The notes under the pieces: generated by a model
The model's database searches: none
What the model was told of the DNA's origin: nothing
What the model saw: only the letters and a program-made list of their open reading frames with translations
Translations under genes and position numbers: made by a program
Source of the DNA: Leptoclinus maculatus
Taxonomy: Eukaryota; Chordata; Actinopteri; Perciformes; Stichaeidae
DNA length: 64,000 nt
NCBI GenBank assembly: GCA_032191485.1
Contig: JAVDOI010000044.1
Coordinates: forward strand, 1,070,001 to 1,134,000
Direction of reading: 5' to 3'
Shown here: positions 1-11,540 of the stretch, in pieces
Layout of the letters: each line of letters starts with the position of its first letter
Position numbering within the stretch: the stretch's first letter is position 1

Positions 1-771
1 GTAGGAATAATGAATAAAATAATGCCAATGGAAAGTCAAAAGGAGCTGTATTTGGGGTGGAGACATTAAATTAATCAACATGACAGTCACAGCAAGTGAC
101 GGGAGGGGAGGAGGATAGGTCCAACAAACACTGTCCCCCAGATGACCGGTGTTTGACACGGCGTTGTGGTTTTGTTGTCTTAACCCAATTTTGTTTTTGC
201 CGTAATGTCCGATCGACACGTAAAAAACTGACAATTCTTGTCCCTGTATCTGCTGTCCTCCACGCCCCACTAGTTACATTACGTCCCTTCGTTTCTTTCT
301 CTCCCGATTCAATTTATTCTCTTTTTTTCCTCAGGCTGAATAAATAACCTTCATCACAACCACAGGTGAGGTAAGCTGTCATCGCGCTAATGCCATTGAC
401 GAAATGCCTCCGAATACAAAGCCTTCAGGTTTCAAACTGATACACCAGCCTGAATAAAGACGGCGAATGAGCAGGAATAAAATCATCTCTTGGTTTCCTG
501 CTGCGGTTCTGATAACCTTTTCCTTTCTCATTAACAGATGGAGATTACAGACGTTCCCCTTTTTTAGAAGTCTGTCATGGTTTCATCTCGGCGTGATTAA
601 AAACCCATCAAACTGTCTGATTGACCTGCCTCGCAGTTTCCAGCTCCCACAGTCATCTTCTCATCTTTAGTAAGAAAAGCAGTCTGAGATTGTGGTCTCG
701 TGGAAAAGAGGTGTAGCAGCTCATATTCATCTCCTGCAAACAAACGGGAGGGTTGCAACCTTATTCACATC
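1..771. other. Intergenic sequence, nothing recognised
   Basis: AT-rich DNA to the left of the inverted-duplication arm. The open frames are short and lack any recognisable domain. I see no splice-site-flanked exon, no tRNA-like promoter and no strong tandem repeat. Confidence 0.5.
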
Positions 772-2173
772 AAGGGTTCAGGGAGTTTGTTTTGTTTTCG
801 ATGATGCTTACAAGGAAAACTGCCTCACCCAACAGGTATGAAGGTGTGGATGATACAGCATGTCAACAACACCTGTCAGAGGTGTCAGCCTTTCATTCAA
901 AACAACGTGTTGCCTTTCAAGAACGTTACCAGAAGATTATAATTATAAAATGATCTCTCTCGTAAAAGTGTCTCTGAGATGTGTGAAGTTGCGTGGTAAG
1001 TTCTTCACAGAGAAGAAACAACACGGGTTTGTCCTAAAGGTGTGATTGTGTAACTTGGTGTCGCCTCCTGATTAATGTCAATTAGCATCTCAAGGTCGGG
1101 TTAGGGCGACGATATCTTCAAATGCCAAACCCTTTTAATAGTACCGCACTCACATGTACCGTCATGCACGCAACCAAAGGCGTTTTCATCAGGATGGAAG
1201 ACTATTATCTCAGCCCTTCACACACTCAACACACCTTTCAATTCAACGGACATCAGACAACATTTTTTATTTTGTCTCACCAAAATCTACCAAAACATAG
1301 TTTATTTTAAACTGAATAATACCACAAGTACACCAAACACAGGGAATGCGTCACTGTCAAATGATTGTCAGATACTTCTTAAAACGAAACACAAGGTCTT
1401 TGTCAGTGACCGACAAAGACACATTCTCTGCTCACTGTTTTATTGCTATCGGGCTGTTTTAATGTGATCTTTTTATATCGGCATTTCCACCTTGCAGTGT
1501 CGGGCAGAACGCAGCATTTTCATTTCCACGAAGGAAGGAGGAAGCTTCCTGGATCTGTTTTTAGAAAAGTGTCTCTTCGGGATGACGGCTCAGAGTTTGT
1601 CTACATACAGGTTCTGTCAGAAAGACCTGTCGCACCGACTACATCCACTTCTTATTTAAAGTCATTGAGTAGGATGTATTTTTAACATCTGGCTCAAATA
1701 CAACTGCATTCAAAGGTAGCAATTGCACTCTCCGTTTTTGCTGTCAGATCGACCAAAATGCATAAAGTGACAAAGTAGCCAGTGTGGCCACGAGTGACGC
1801 TACGAAATATTGGGGAAAAGATGTAACAATAGCAAAAATATCCATCTAACATTCGCCACATTAAGCTATTGATTGTACCAAAACCAAAACATGTATCTGT
1901 AAATACCGCTGAGTGAAGTGAACAAATGTTCATTTAATTTCTAATGAATTCACTTTGTTACAATTTGTATGAGGACGATTTATTTGTTCAAAAAGTTCCT
2001 CATCAGAAAGATCACTAAAAAAAAAAAAAAAGAAAAAATAAGATAAAAAAAAAAAAGAAATCCACCCACAAAATAAATAATAATTTTTTTTTTATTTAAC
2101 TTTTTTTCCACCAGCAAAAAAAAAAAAAAAATGAATTCACAAAAAAAAAAAAGAATAATAATTAATTCACAAA

Positions 2174-2204
<31 letters not shown>

Positions 2205-3290
2205 CATCTTTTTTGCTGACAGAGAAAAAGTAAAAAAAAAATATATTTTTTTTTACTTTTTCTCTGTCAAAAAAAAAAAGATGTTTCCAGTTGCTGTTTA
2301 TTGGTCGCCACCTCAGCCACATTGGTTTCATTCTTTATACTCCAGAGCTGCTTCTTGCTTAACATTCTATTCAAGGGTGCGTTTGCTCAGTACAATCCAT
2401 GTGAAACATCACATGGATTGAAGCTTTTTTGAAGTAAAAAAAAAAAGAATTATTAGAATTATTATTATTTATTTTGTGAGTGGATTTTTATTTTTTCATT
2501 TTTTTTTTGTGAATTACATTTTTTTTTTTTTTTTAAGTTACTATTTTTTTTATTTTTTTATTTTTAGTGATCTCATTTTTTTAAAAACATTTTTTAGTGA
2601 TCTTTTTTTTTTTTTTTGCTAGCGGGAATGGGCTTCCATAGAATGACCTCTCGCAGTTGTGATAAAATAATGTCCGTCCTCTCTCAGAAGCAGCTAATGA
2701 ATCTGCCACAAGCTCCCACTGTCTATTACTCACCTCCTGAACATCAAACTGTGCCTAAAATATCAGCAGGTTTTTTGATCTTCAAAGAATTGCAACGTCG
2801 GTAGGAAAAGGTTAATGTATGCACGATTCTCTGAACTCAATCATTTCATAACTGAAACGGATGAAACAGAAATATGATGTTGGTATAATTGGTCTCCACA
2901 GCCTTGTGCTCATTTTTACAACATTGCATTAAATTCCTCCTGCATTTAAGCATTTCATTCTTTCCAGGACGCAACAAGGAAAGTGTACCATGTTAGCATG
3001 GTTTCAGTGGGAACATGCGGCCCACACAGCTGCCTGCTCGTCAGTGTGTCTTTTGTTTCCCGGTGGTGGGTTTATAGCCGGTACTGTTCTCTGCCTCGTC
3101 CTCCACGGGGAAAAGCATCCGCCGTGTGCTGAAAAAGATGGAGATGGAGGATGCTGTCAGTTTTAAATAAGCTGAATACGAAGGTTAAAAAAGAACCAAA
3201 TTATTCGGCTTTTAGCAACAACAGACGTTTGATATCCACAAGATAAACTCCAACAAATCAAAACTCAAAGATTCTATTTTTTCACTATTG
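772..3290 (+). repeat. Left arm of a large inverted duplication
   Basis: This segment reappears in inverted orientation at about 15194-18099. The outer end (AAGGGTTCAGGGAG at about 772) matches the end near 18099, and the inner end (TTTTTTCACTATTG at about 3290) matches 15194. An 80-codon stretch on the minus strand at 1694-1933 differs from its partner at 16934-17173 by one residue, so identity there is about 99%. The arm is non-coding as far as I can see. It contains an A/T-tract-rich fold-back element at about 2010-2640 ending GGGCTTCCATAG, related to the one at 43740-44651. It is shorter than the right arm because the embedded element is rearranged differently. Confidence 0.85.
2010..2640. 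mobile_element. Rearranged fold-back MITE copy in left arm
   Basis: Runs of A and T are interspersed with GAATTCAC and GTGATC motifs, followed by a core that matches the 44.1-44.4 kb element (GTTGCTGTTTATTGGTCGCC at about 2292) and the terminus GAATGGGCTTCCATAG at about 2627. The left terminus is not intact. Two palindromes lie inside: 2218-2268 (GACAGAGAAAAAG mirrored by CTTTTTCTCTGTC) and 2393-2420 (CAATCCATGTGA, loop AACA, TCACATGGATTG). No transposase is encoded, so this is a non-autonomous element; I cannot name the superfamily. Confidence 0.6.
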
Positions 3291-6200
3291 AAATCCTGTT
3301 TGCTGCATTAAGATGATGCCGACACAGTCGAGTCATCGGGCTGTTAAAACACCGGCCGTGTGCCTTGAAAAGACACAAACCAGAACAGAGTCTGACCCCC
3401 CACAACCCCTGAGTGCTGCTGTTATGCTCGCTGACATGCTCACTAAACCGGCTTCTGCCTCGGGAGTCAGACGGATAAACACGAGGAGTTCACTTTGTAC
3501 CGCAGCGTCACCAATTCACAGGATTACATCAGACTCCCTTTTCATTACTTTCATTCAGAGTGTCTCGTAGATGTCGTCTCTGCTTTTTAATGATCTGAGC
3601 AATAAAGATGAGTGTGAAGAGGCTAGTTTGAGCAGTTTTTGAAGAACAAAATCAAAAGCAGCATCTTTTGCTAAATATTTTTTATATTAACTTGCGAAAC
3701 AAAAAAGGGTTTCCTGGTGATACATAAGATATTTACCCTATCTGGGGTGTCCCCCCTCAAATGTCTGTTAAAGGCGTTTCCGTGTTTTCTTTGTCTGTTC
3801 AGCCAACATGGGTGGTTCTCACGAATCAACACGTACTGTTTATTCAGCGCTGTCTTTTCCTCCACATCGTTAGTTTGTTTGTTGAATGCTACATGACCTG
3901 TAGCAGAGCAGCAAAACAAACTCCTTGTCCCGTTTTTTCTTCTGATCGCCTTTTGTAAGAGCTTTTAGCACATCTTGAGACACTAACGAGCTCCGATGAG
4001 AGCCATGTTTTATGTAAGAAGAAAACACATCAACAGCTGGTGGTGAGGCATGTTTTTATTCCAGACTGATACTCCTCCAGTAGCGGTTGAGGAGCATCCT
4101 CCCACACTGTGCTGTGAGTATTGTATTGGTCGGACAGGATGACAGAAATAGCAGTATTATTGTAGGTGGAGGTGGAACGAGCACCGGAGGTTAAATCTTT
4201 GCTGCAAAACAGAGGATGCAAAAGATGGTCAGAGCAAAAGTTGAAGAAAGCCCGCAAGTAAGCCACCGTCTAATGAAGAGGTGACTGGCTCAGAGGCGAC
4301 CAGTGTGCAGAGGGAAACTAGGTCGCGTTAACCAGAACACGTAAGAGTGAACTCTCCTCTGATCCTCTGAATCGCAGTCAAGGGAGACAACGTTGCCTAG
4401 AAACAGAGAAAATGCTTATTCTTCAGTTCTCCAAGGTTTCAAGCCGCTATTGTTGCAAAGGCATCATCGCAGCTCCGACTCCTGCAGAGTTGAAGGCTGA
4501 ACTACAGACACAATGTGACGTTAGTGTGTAACACTACAGTCAAGCACTTGTCCCGTGTGGCTCACATGTATCGGCCATGATTTTCTTCAGGTGACATAAG
4601 TGTGGGTTACGAGGACTAATCCTTTATTCTCCATGCAGGTTTAGTCCAGTCGGAGCGTTTGGCCTGAATGTGAAGCACATGTCAGACAAGCATTCACGTC
4701 GGGCAGCAAGAACATAACTTCCCACCGCTTTTATGCTCAATAACACGTCATATATTTGATCGTTTCTCACTTTTATGTGACTGTAATGATCCACATGTGT
4801 CCGTCCCCCGACTCGTTCAGGTGGCTTGTTAAGATTTCCAGGACACCAGAGGATTTACGTGGTAATCCTCCCATCAGCTGGTCAAAGCTAGCAGTCGACT
4901 ATTTTTGCCCCCGGTGACACGACGCTGTACTATCTCTGTAGCACTTTTTAATCGCACCTCTGCAGGAACACAGGCTGTAATGTGCGGGTCAACGTGGAGG
5001 GAGACTAACGAGAATCCCAAGTGGTCGCTTTCCAGACTGACAGTCAGGTTTACAATCTCCACAAGGTTCCAGGAGGGAGATTAGAATGTTTTTAAATGAA
5101 ACATTTGAAGAGATCGAATCTCCATCGAGAAGCTTCAGTGTCAAACTATTAGCTTTAATATGTGATTCATAAAACCTAGTTGAGCCAAGTTCTCAAGGAC
5201 TTTCTGTCCGTCACTGAGCAGATCCAGCTCCATAGCAACTAAATGTGTGTTAGTGGTTAGCGAGTCGTTAGCCGGAGGACTTTACAAACTAAAACCTTGG
5301 CTGGCTCTGCAGACGCCGGCTCTGCTGTGGTGTCTGAATGCAGGAGGACGATACCGCCGGGTATGGACGGATTACTGAACGTGTAGACACGTTCAATAAA
5401 GTGTCATGGGGCCCCCTAGCCTTCAGCTACTTAGTGTCACTCAAAAGGGACACATACCAAACCAGGAGGAGAGTCAAAATGAGCCCAATGTATCATAAAA
5501 CGACTACAAAGAGACGCAAATTGTCTATAAGTCCCATGTGCCGCTTTCCAACCCATTCAACTAAACAAACCTGGTTCAACAAGCATGAACATTATCAGAA
5601 TCAGGAGAAACCCGGTTATAGGATACTTGGTTCATTCCCATATTAAACCTGTTCCTGCAGCAGGGAAACTTCTATTACCTGAGGTTCAGCCCACGTAGGA
5701 CGTCAACTGGAGTCCTGCCAATAGCCGGATTAACGCATGCATGGAAACCCACTGATCGTTCTCTGTAAGACTCCTCTAAATGTGTGTGAACAGGCCTGTT
5801 TGTTAAACAATAGAGATGCCGCGGCCAACATTCCAAAGCTGGATCAGAGAAGGATTCTGTAGCGTCGGTTTAAGACGTGTCAGTTTCCACTCGCCGAGTG
5901 TCTTTTAAGAATAAACTTCCTTCTTCACAGGAAGTCAGGTTTAGGCACTTGGGGTCAGGAAAAGGTCGTGGCTGATTACTGATTCATGTGGCTGATAAGT
6001 CAACGTTGAGATTTTGTTTCACACGGGACTCGAACAGCAGTCTTCTTTGTGAAAGTCCTTCCGGTTTCTTTTACCCATCCGTCCTCCCACCCGCCTTACT
6101 TTATCCTGAAATAAGTTACCTACGAAAGCCTGACCGTCGATTGTGGCGTCGATAAATCTCGAGTAAATCAAAGCCAGCTCAAGTTAATAGTGGTGGATGA

Positions 6201-6644
6201 TCACGTAGTCGCCGGCGGCAGCAGTCAGTCCCTCGCTGAGGGATGCCTCGGCTCAACACCAAGAACTTCAGTCAGCCGGACATTGGAATGGGAGCAGACA
6301 GCAGTCGTTTAATGAGGCGCTCTGCTGAGTCCAAATCCTTTACGCTCTGCGTCGTGGAAGAACGAGAGGGCTGAATTAAAATGGCCTGCTGTGCCGTGTG
6401 GACATTGTCTACCTGTTGTTCTGCTTTCTGTCTCCTGCAAGAGGCATGAGCATGGAAATATACTGACACACATGTTCATAACATCCTCACAAAAGGCTGC
6501 TTTTTTTTGTTTATGCAGAGAGATGAAGAAAGAGGAAGAAGAGAGAGGACACAAAGAGAAGAGAGGGAGACAGAGGGCATGTGCTTGGAAACGTGCTTGT
6601 CCATGCTGACAGCGTGTGACTCCAGTCTGAGAGCGCAGCAGGGC

Positions 6645-6692
<48 letters not shown>

Positions 6693-8875
6693 ATTTTGGA
6701 TGTGTGTCTTTGTCTCTTTGCATGTGTGGAAGGCGAATGGACTTTACACTCCGTAGCCTCATATCAGAGGATGTTATAGAACAAACACGATCGAAAAGAT
6801 TCTAAACATTAAAGTGTGTGTGTGTGTGTGTGTGTGTGTGTTGCTCATATAAGAGGCGGTGGGTCCTTTTACATGTCCATGTCCAGAGGCCCTTTGTCTC
6901 ATAATCCGCTCAAGTTTATTTCCCATGTCTCGTTTGGGCTCCCATAACCGACCAACCACAGTGCTGAACAAACACAAGTATATTTCTGTATACATGGATA
7001 CATTTCTACATCTCCTTGTGTGTCGCCTGTCTGTATAAATATATACAGTTTAGATTCAACGTGCAGGACATGCTGAGAATCCTGCACAGGTTCAACCAGA
7101 ATGATCTAAACCACAGGCCAGATCAAACTGCGATCAAACTGAGATCAAACTGCGATCAAACTGCTCTATCAAATCAAATCTTTTTCATCTGATTTTTCCT
7201 CGAACAGAACACTTTCTGATTCTGAATTAGTGAAATCCAACATTTACTGCAAGATTAGCATCCGCCACAGCAGACGCTAATGGAGAACCAGACAAACGGT
7301 CGCAGCTGCCATTGAAGTTGTTTTCCCTCCGGCTAATTAAAGCTGAGAGCAGAAAGAAGTCCCATTTCCACGGCACTCCACGAAATTGAATTTAAAAAAA
7401 CACTGTAAGTGACTTGTTCCCTCCAGAGCTGCCAAATCACTCATTCTACGTGTCACTCTGCTCACACAGGAATTACAGCATCATTTAAGAAACAAGTATT
7501 CTGCTCACATCATTGTTATCCATTTGGTTCAGACATTCTGAATTAGTTGTTTGTGTTCAACGCGCTTTTTAGAGAAATGCACCGAAAACCAAATATTCCT
7601 TCAATAAATAAGACCATATGTCTCCTTATTATGGGTCTACTTTTGGATTAATTCGTCACTCTGCATGTTGAACAGTGAAGTCCTAACAACGAAGAAACCG
7701 AGCAGAGCATCTTATCCACGCATCACTTTCCCCTCCTACCGCTATAAATGGACTCGCAGCACATTCGGCTCCAGATATATATATATATATTTGAGTATTC
7801 TATCCGTCAGCCACTGGTTTCACCTGCAGCCCTCTCCATGTGTGTGGGCACCTGAGTGTGTGGCTGGCGAGCGGAGGGATGTGAGTGTTTTAATGCAGTG
7901 TGTGGGATGTGGAGACGAGCAACCCTGCACCTCAACGTCTCTCTCCGGCTGGCAAGAGGAGATGATGAGCAGGTAGGTGGAGAGTCGGCAGGAAATTGCA
8001 GCTTCTGCTTCTGCAGAAAAGCCCAAAAGCAGAGGATTGTTTCCATTTCTCACTGCGGTTTGATGCAATTATGCTACCGTAGCGTAAACATGTATTACTG
8101 TGAGGTTTAGTAGGGAACAAATAGAATCATCCGTGCAAGTATTGCACCTTAATTATTCATTATCATGTTTCACAAAGAACTTCAGCAACAGTTTTGACTT
8201 TCCAATGAAATAAGATCCTATTATTGTACTATTGTTAAGTTTCCCAGAACGGACTGTGTGCTGCACATCTGTGACCAATAAAGCAAGATTTTGAAACACA
8301 ACCATTCTGGGAAATGTTTTTGAACAACTGCAAATGAAATGAAATGGGTTTTTTCCAGAACAAGAAAGCTGGCATCGGGGTCGTCAACATGGGGTTAATT
8401 TTGACAAAAACAGCAACAGCATATAACAGACACATGTCTCGATAGAACAAGCCTGCAGTGAGTTTGGAGAACCTCACATTCCCCTCAACAGGAAGTTGGC
8501 ATCTCAATAGTCCCTCAACAAAATGAATATCTGATTATTCCATTAGAATTTGGATTATTGCAGAAAGTAAGCTCTGTGGCAAACAGAGTTTTTGATACTT
8601 AGACGTTTTTTTTCTGCAAGATAATCTTCACAAATGACCACTTTTATGATGTTTGAAGCACGAATGCAATCGGCAGAATTAGGCTACAAACAGACTACAC
8701 GACCGCTAACAGGGAGGTGATTGGTTCCAGCAAACAGTGATCTTTTAGCCAGGAGACCGCCGTTCATTCCTCATGTGAAACGACAAGTCAATGTTGATTT
8801 GTTTTTTTTGTGACGTAGCTTGTGTACATCAGTAACGGCACTTCAGTAGTTATCTTAACCCAAACGACAATCTTT
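3291..8875. other. Intergenic spacer of the inverted duplication, no gene found
   Basis: AT-rich sequence without any frame that looks like a conserved exon. It holds two TG microsatellites (6647-6689, 6814-6840), a short array of GATCAAACTG units at about 7116-7165, a 9-bp-arm palindrome (TGAACGTGT, AG, ACACGTTCA) at 5376-5395 and an (AT) run near 7777. Nothing else could be supported. Confidence 0.5.
6647..6689. repeat. (TG)n microsatellite
   Basis: About 20 uninterrupted TG units. A second run of about 13 units lies at 6814-6840. Confidence 0.95.
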
Positions 8876-8879
8876 TGCT

Positions 8880-9876
8880 AACCCTAACTAAGTTGTTTTC
8901 TTACCTTATCCTAACTTAAGTAGTTTTGTTACATAAACCTAACTAAGTTGTTTTCTTACCTTATCCTAACTTAAGTAGTTTTGTTACATAAACCTAACTA
9001 AGTTGTTTTCTTATCTTATCCTAACTTAAGTAGTTTTGTTACATAAACCTAACTGAGTTGTTTTCTTACCTTATCCTAACTTAAGTAGTTTTGTTACATA
9101 AACCTAACTAAGTTGTTTTCTTACCTTATCCTAACTTAAGTAGTTTTGTTACATAAACCTAACTAAGTTGTTTTCTTACCTTATCCTAACTTAAGTAGTT
9201 TTGTTACCTTATCCTAACTTAAGTAGTTTTGTTACATAAACCTAACTAAGTTGTTTTCTTACCTTATCTTAACTTAAGTAGTTTTGTTACATAAACCTGT
9301 TGTTTTCTTACCTTATCCTAACTTAAGTAGTTTTGTTACATAAACCTAACTAAGTTGTTTTCTTACCTTATCCTAACTTAAGTAGTTTTGTTACATAAAC
9401 CTGAGTTGTTTTCTTACCTTATCCTAACTTAAGTAGTTTTGTTACATAAACCTAAGTTGTTTTCTTACCTTATCCTAACTTAAGTAGTTTTGTTACATAA
9501 ACCTAAGTTGTTTTCTTACCTTATCCTAACTTAAGTAGTTTTGTTACATAAACCTAAGTTGTTTTCTTACCTTATCCCAACTTAAGTAGTTTTGTTACAT
9601 AAACCTAAGTTGTTTTCTTACCTTATCCTAACTTAAGTAGTTTTGTTACATAAACCTAAGTTGTTTTCTTACCTTATCCTAACTTAAGTAGTTTTGTTAC
9701 ATAAACCTAAGTTGTTTTCTTACCTTATCCCAACTTAAGTAGTTTTGTTACATAAACCTAACTAAGTTGTTTTCTTACCTTATCCTAACTTAAGTAGTTT
9801 TGTTACATAAACCTAACTGAGTTGTTTTCTTACCTTATCCTAACTTAAGTAGTTTTGTTACATAAACCTAACTGAG
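8880..9876. repeat. 55/51-bp satellite array, about 19 copies
   Basis: The unit reads AACCTAACTAAGTTG, then TTTTCTTACCTTATCC, then TAACTTAAGTAGTTTTG, then TTACATA. Copies come in two lengths: 55 bp with CCTAACTAAG or CCTAACTGAG, and 51 bp lacking ACTA. The 51-bp form dominates about 9450-9740 and the 55-bp form flanks it. One copy near 9190-9240 has a partial internal duplication. The array opens with CTAACCCTAACTA, which resembles telomeric CCCTAA. Copies are nearly identical, which suggests recent expansion. Confidence 0.95.
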
Positions 9877-10500
9877 TTTCCTGTGTAGATGGAAGTGGAG
9901 TTTCTCGCTTTTAGTCCTGAAACAAACATAATGTGCAGCTTCAAAGCATATGAGGTGATTATATGAAATGATATGGAGTATTCTTTTAAGTGAAATATGC
10001 TGCTAACAACCTCTAATGGAAGCATGAAAAAAGCCCGACTGAACAGCCTCTGCTGGGACAACAGCAAAGCAATTACATGGAGTCAGGTTAAGTGTTACGT
10101 AACAGGAAGTTTTGTTGTAGATTCAGGATCATTTCAGCAGCAGCAGCAGCTTAAAGCCTCAGTGCTTTTGGATTATTTCAGTTTATTTCATCAAGATTAT
10201 TTGTATCCCCCCCCCCCCCACCTTCTGTTTCTTACGTCTGATATTGTTCGACCCATTTATGTCATCGGGTCAGGGTTCTGCGTTGCTTGTTTTTACTTCT
10301 CACACTCAGTCGTAATTGTTTATTTGATTTTCATATTGGTAAAGAGCAACCGAGGGTAGAACCTTGTCTTTTATAAAGTCAAAGAGAGACAAAGGTCATT
10401 TTTGAGCTAGGGATGCTCAGATGCTCACAAGGCAACTGAAAACTACTTTCTTAAAACAAGAAAGCGACACTAGTTAACAGCAGTGATGATCAAACTCAAA
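9877..10500. other. Intergenic sequence with a PAR-bZIP-like palindrome
   Basis: No gene seen. The notable item is GTTACGTAAC at 10094-10103, a match to the known PAR bZIP consensus RTTAYGTAAY. A run of about 14 C lies at 10207-10220. Confidence 0.4.
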
Positions 10501-11462
10501 AGACCACAGTAGTATACACACGAATTTGCTCCCCCTCCTATTCCTCAAACCCAATGGTGAAGTTTGCTGACGACACCACTGTGGTGGGACTCGTCTCCAA
10601 CAACGACGAGACGCACTACAGACAGGAGGTCAACATCTGGCTGAGTGGTGCTCGGACAACAACCTGGTCCTGAACACCACCAAGACCAAAGAAGTCATAG
10701 TGGACTTCAGGAGATCCAGGAAGACCACACCCTCTCCACTCTACATAAGTGGGGAGGAGGTGGAGAGGGTGGACAGCATCAAATTCCTGGGGCTCCACAT
10801 TACTAAGGACCTCACTTGGTCCCTGAACACATCACACCTGGTGAAGAAAGCCCAGGAGAGGCTCTTCTTCCTGAGGAAGCTAAAACAAGCTGGCCTGCCC
10901 CCTGAACTTCTGGTAAACTTCTACAGAAGTGTGATTGTAAACATCCTCTGTCAGTGCTTTACTGTGTGGTACGCCAGCTGCACAGCAGAGACCCGGAGGG
11001 ACCTGGTCCGGGTGGTTAGACCAGCACAGAGGATTGTGGGAGTTACCCTCCCAGACCTGGACACTGTGTGTGCTGGCCGCCTCCAGAAGAAGGCCAGAAA
11101 CATCTGTACAGACATCACTCACCCTGTTTGTTCCACTGCCATCAGGAAGGAGATGCAGGACTATCAAAACCCGGACTAACAGGCTGAGGAACAGCTTCTT
11201 CCCAGAGCGGTTTCCTCCATCACCCCCCCCCCCCCCCCCCCCAATAACACGACACTTTAACAAAGCACCTTTTTCACTTCATAGCCATTGATGCCTGTGT
11301 TTTATCTTGTATATTTATTTAATGTTTTAAGTCAGAGATGTCTTATCTTCATGTTCTTATACATTGTTTACCTGTCGCTGCTGTACCGACTGATGAGTCG
11401 CCAACTTAATTTCGTTGTATGTTTTTACAATGACAATAAACATCCTTATCCTTATCCTTATC
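10500..11462 (+). mobile_element. 3' part of a non-LTR retrotransposon (L2/CR1/Rex1-like), defective
   Basis: The segment begins in the reverse-transcriptase palm. VKFADDTTVVGLVS at about 10555-10596 carries the F-A-D-D catalytic motif. After a frameshift near 10640 the frame continues with NNLVLNTTKTKEVIVDFRRS and KFLGLHITKDLTWS, the usual RT thumb region of this LINE class, ending near HPVCSTAIRKEM. A poly-C run at 11223-11242 interrupts the C-terminal coding tail. The 3' UTR ends with AATAAACATCC and a short repeat of CTTATC units at about 11445-11462, a 3' tail typical of this type. The 5' end, endonuclease and most of the RT are missing (5' truncation). Clade assignment is from memory of the family, so it is tentative. 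Confidence 0.85.
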
Positions 11463-11472
11463 TAGAGGTGAT

Positions 11473-11539
<67 letters not shown>
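11473..11539. repeat. (AC)n microsatellite
   Basis: About 33 AC units directly downstream of the LINE 3' tail. Confidence 0.95.

Positions 11540-11540
<1 letters not shown>

Noticed and set aside
8880..9876. True interstitial telomere
   Set aside because: Only the edge has CCCTAA-like steps; the unit is 51-55 bp, not a 6-bp repeat.
10880..11263. 127-codon minus-strand frame
   Set aside because: Antisense of the LINE reverse-transcriptase coding sequence.
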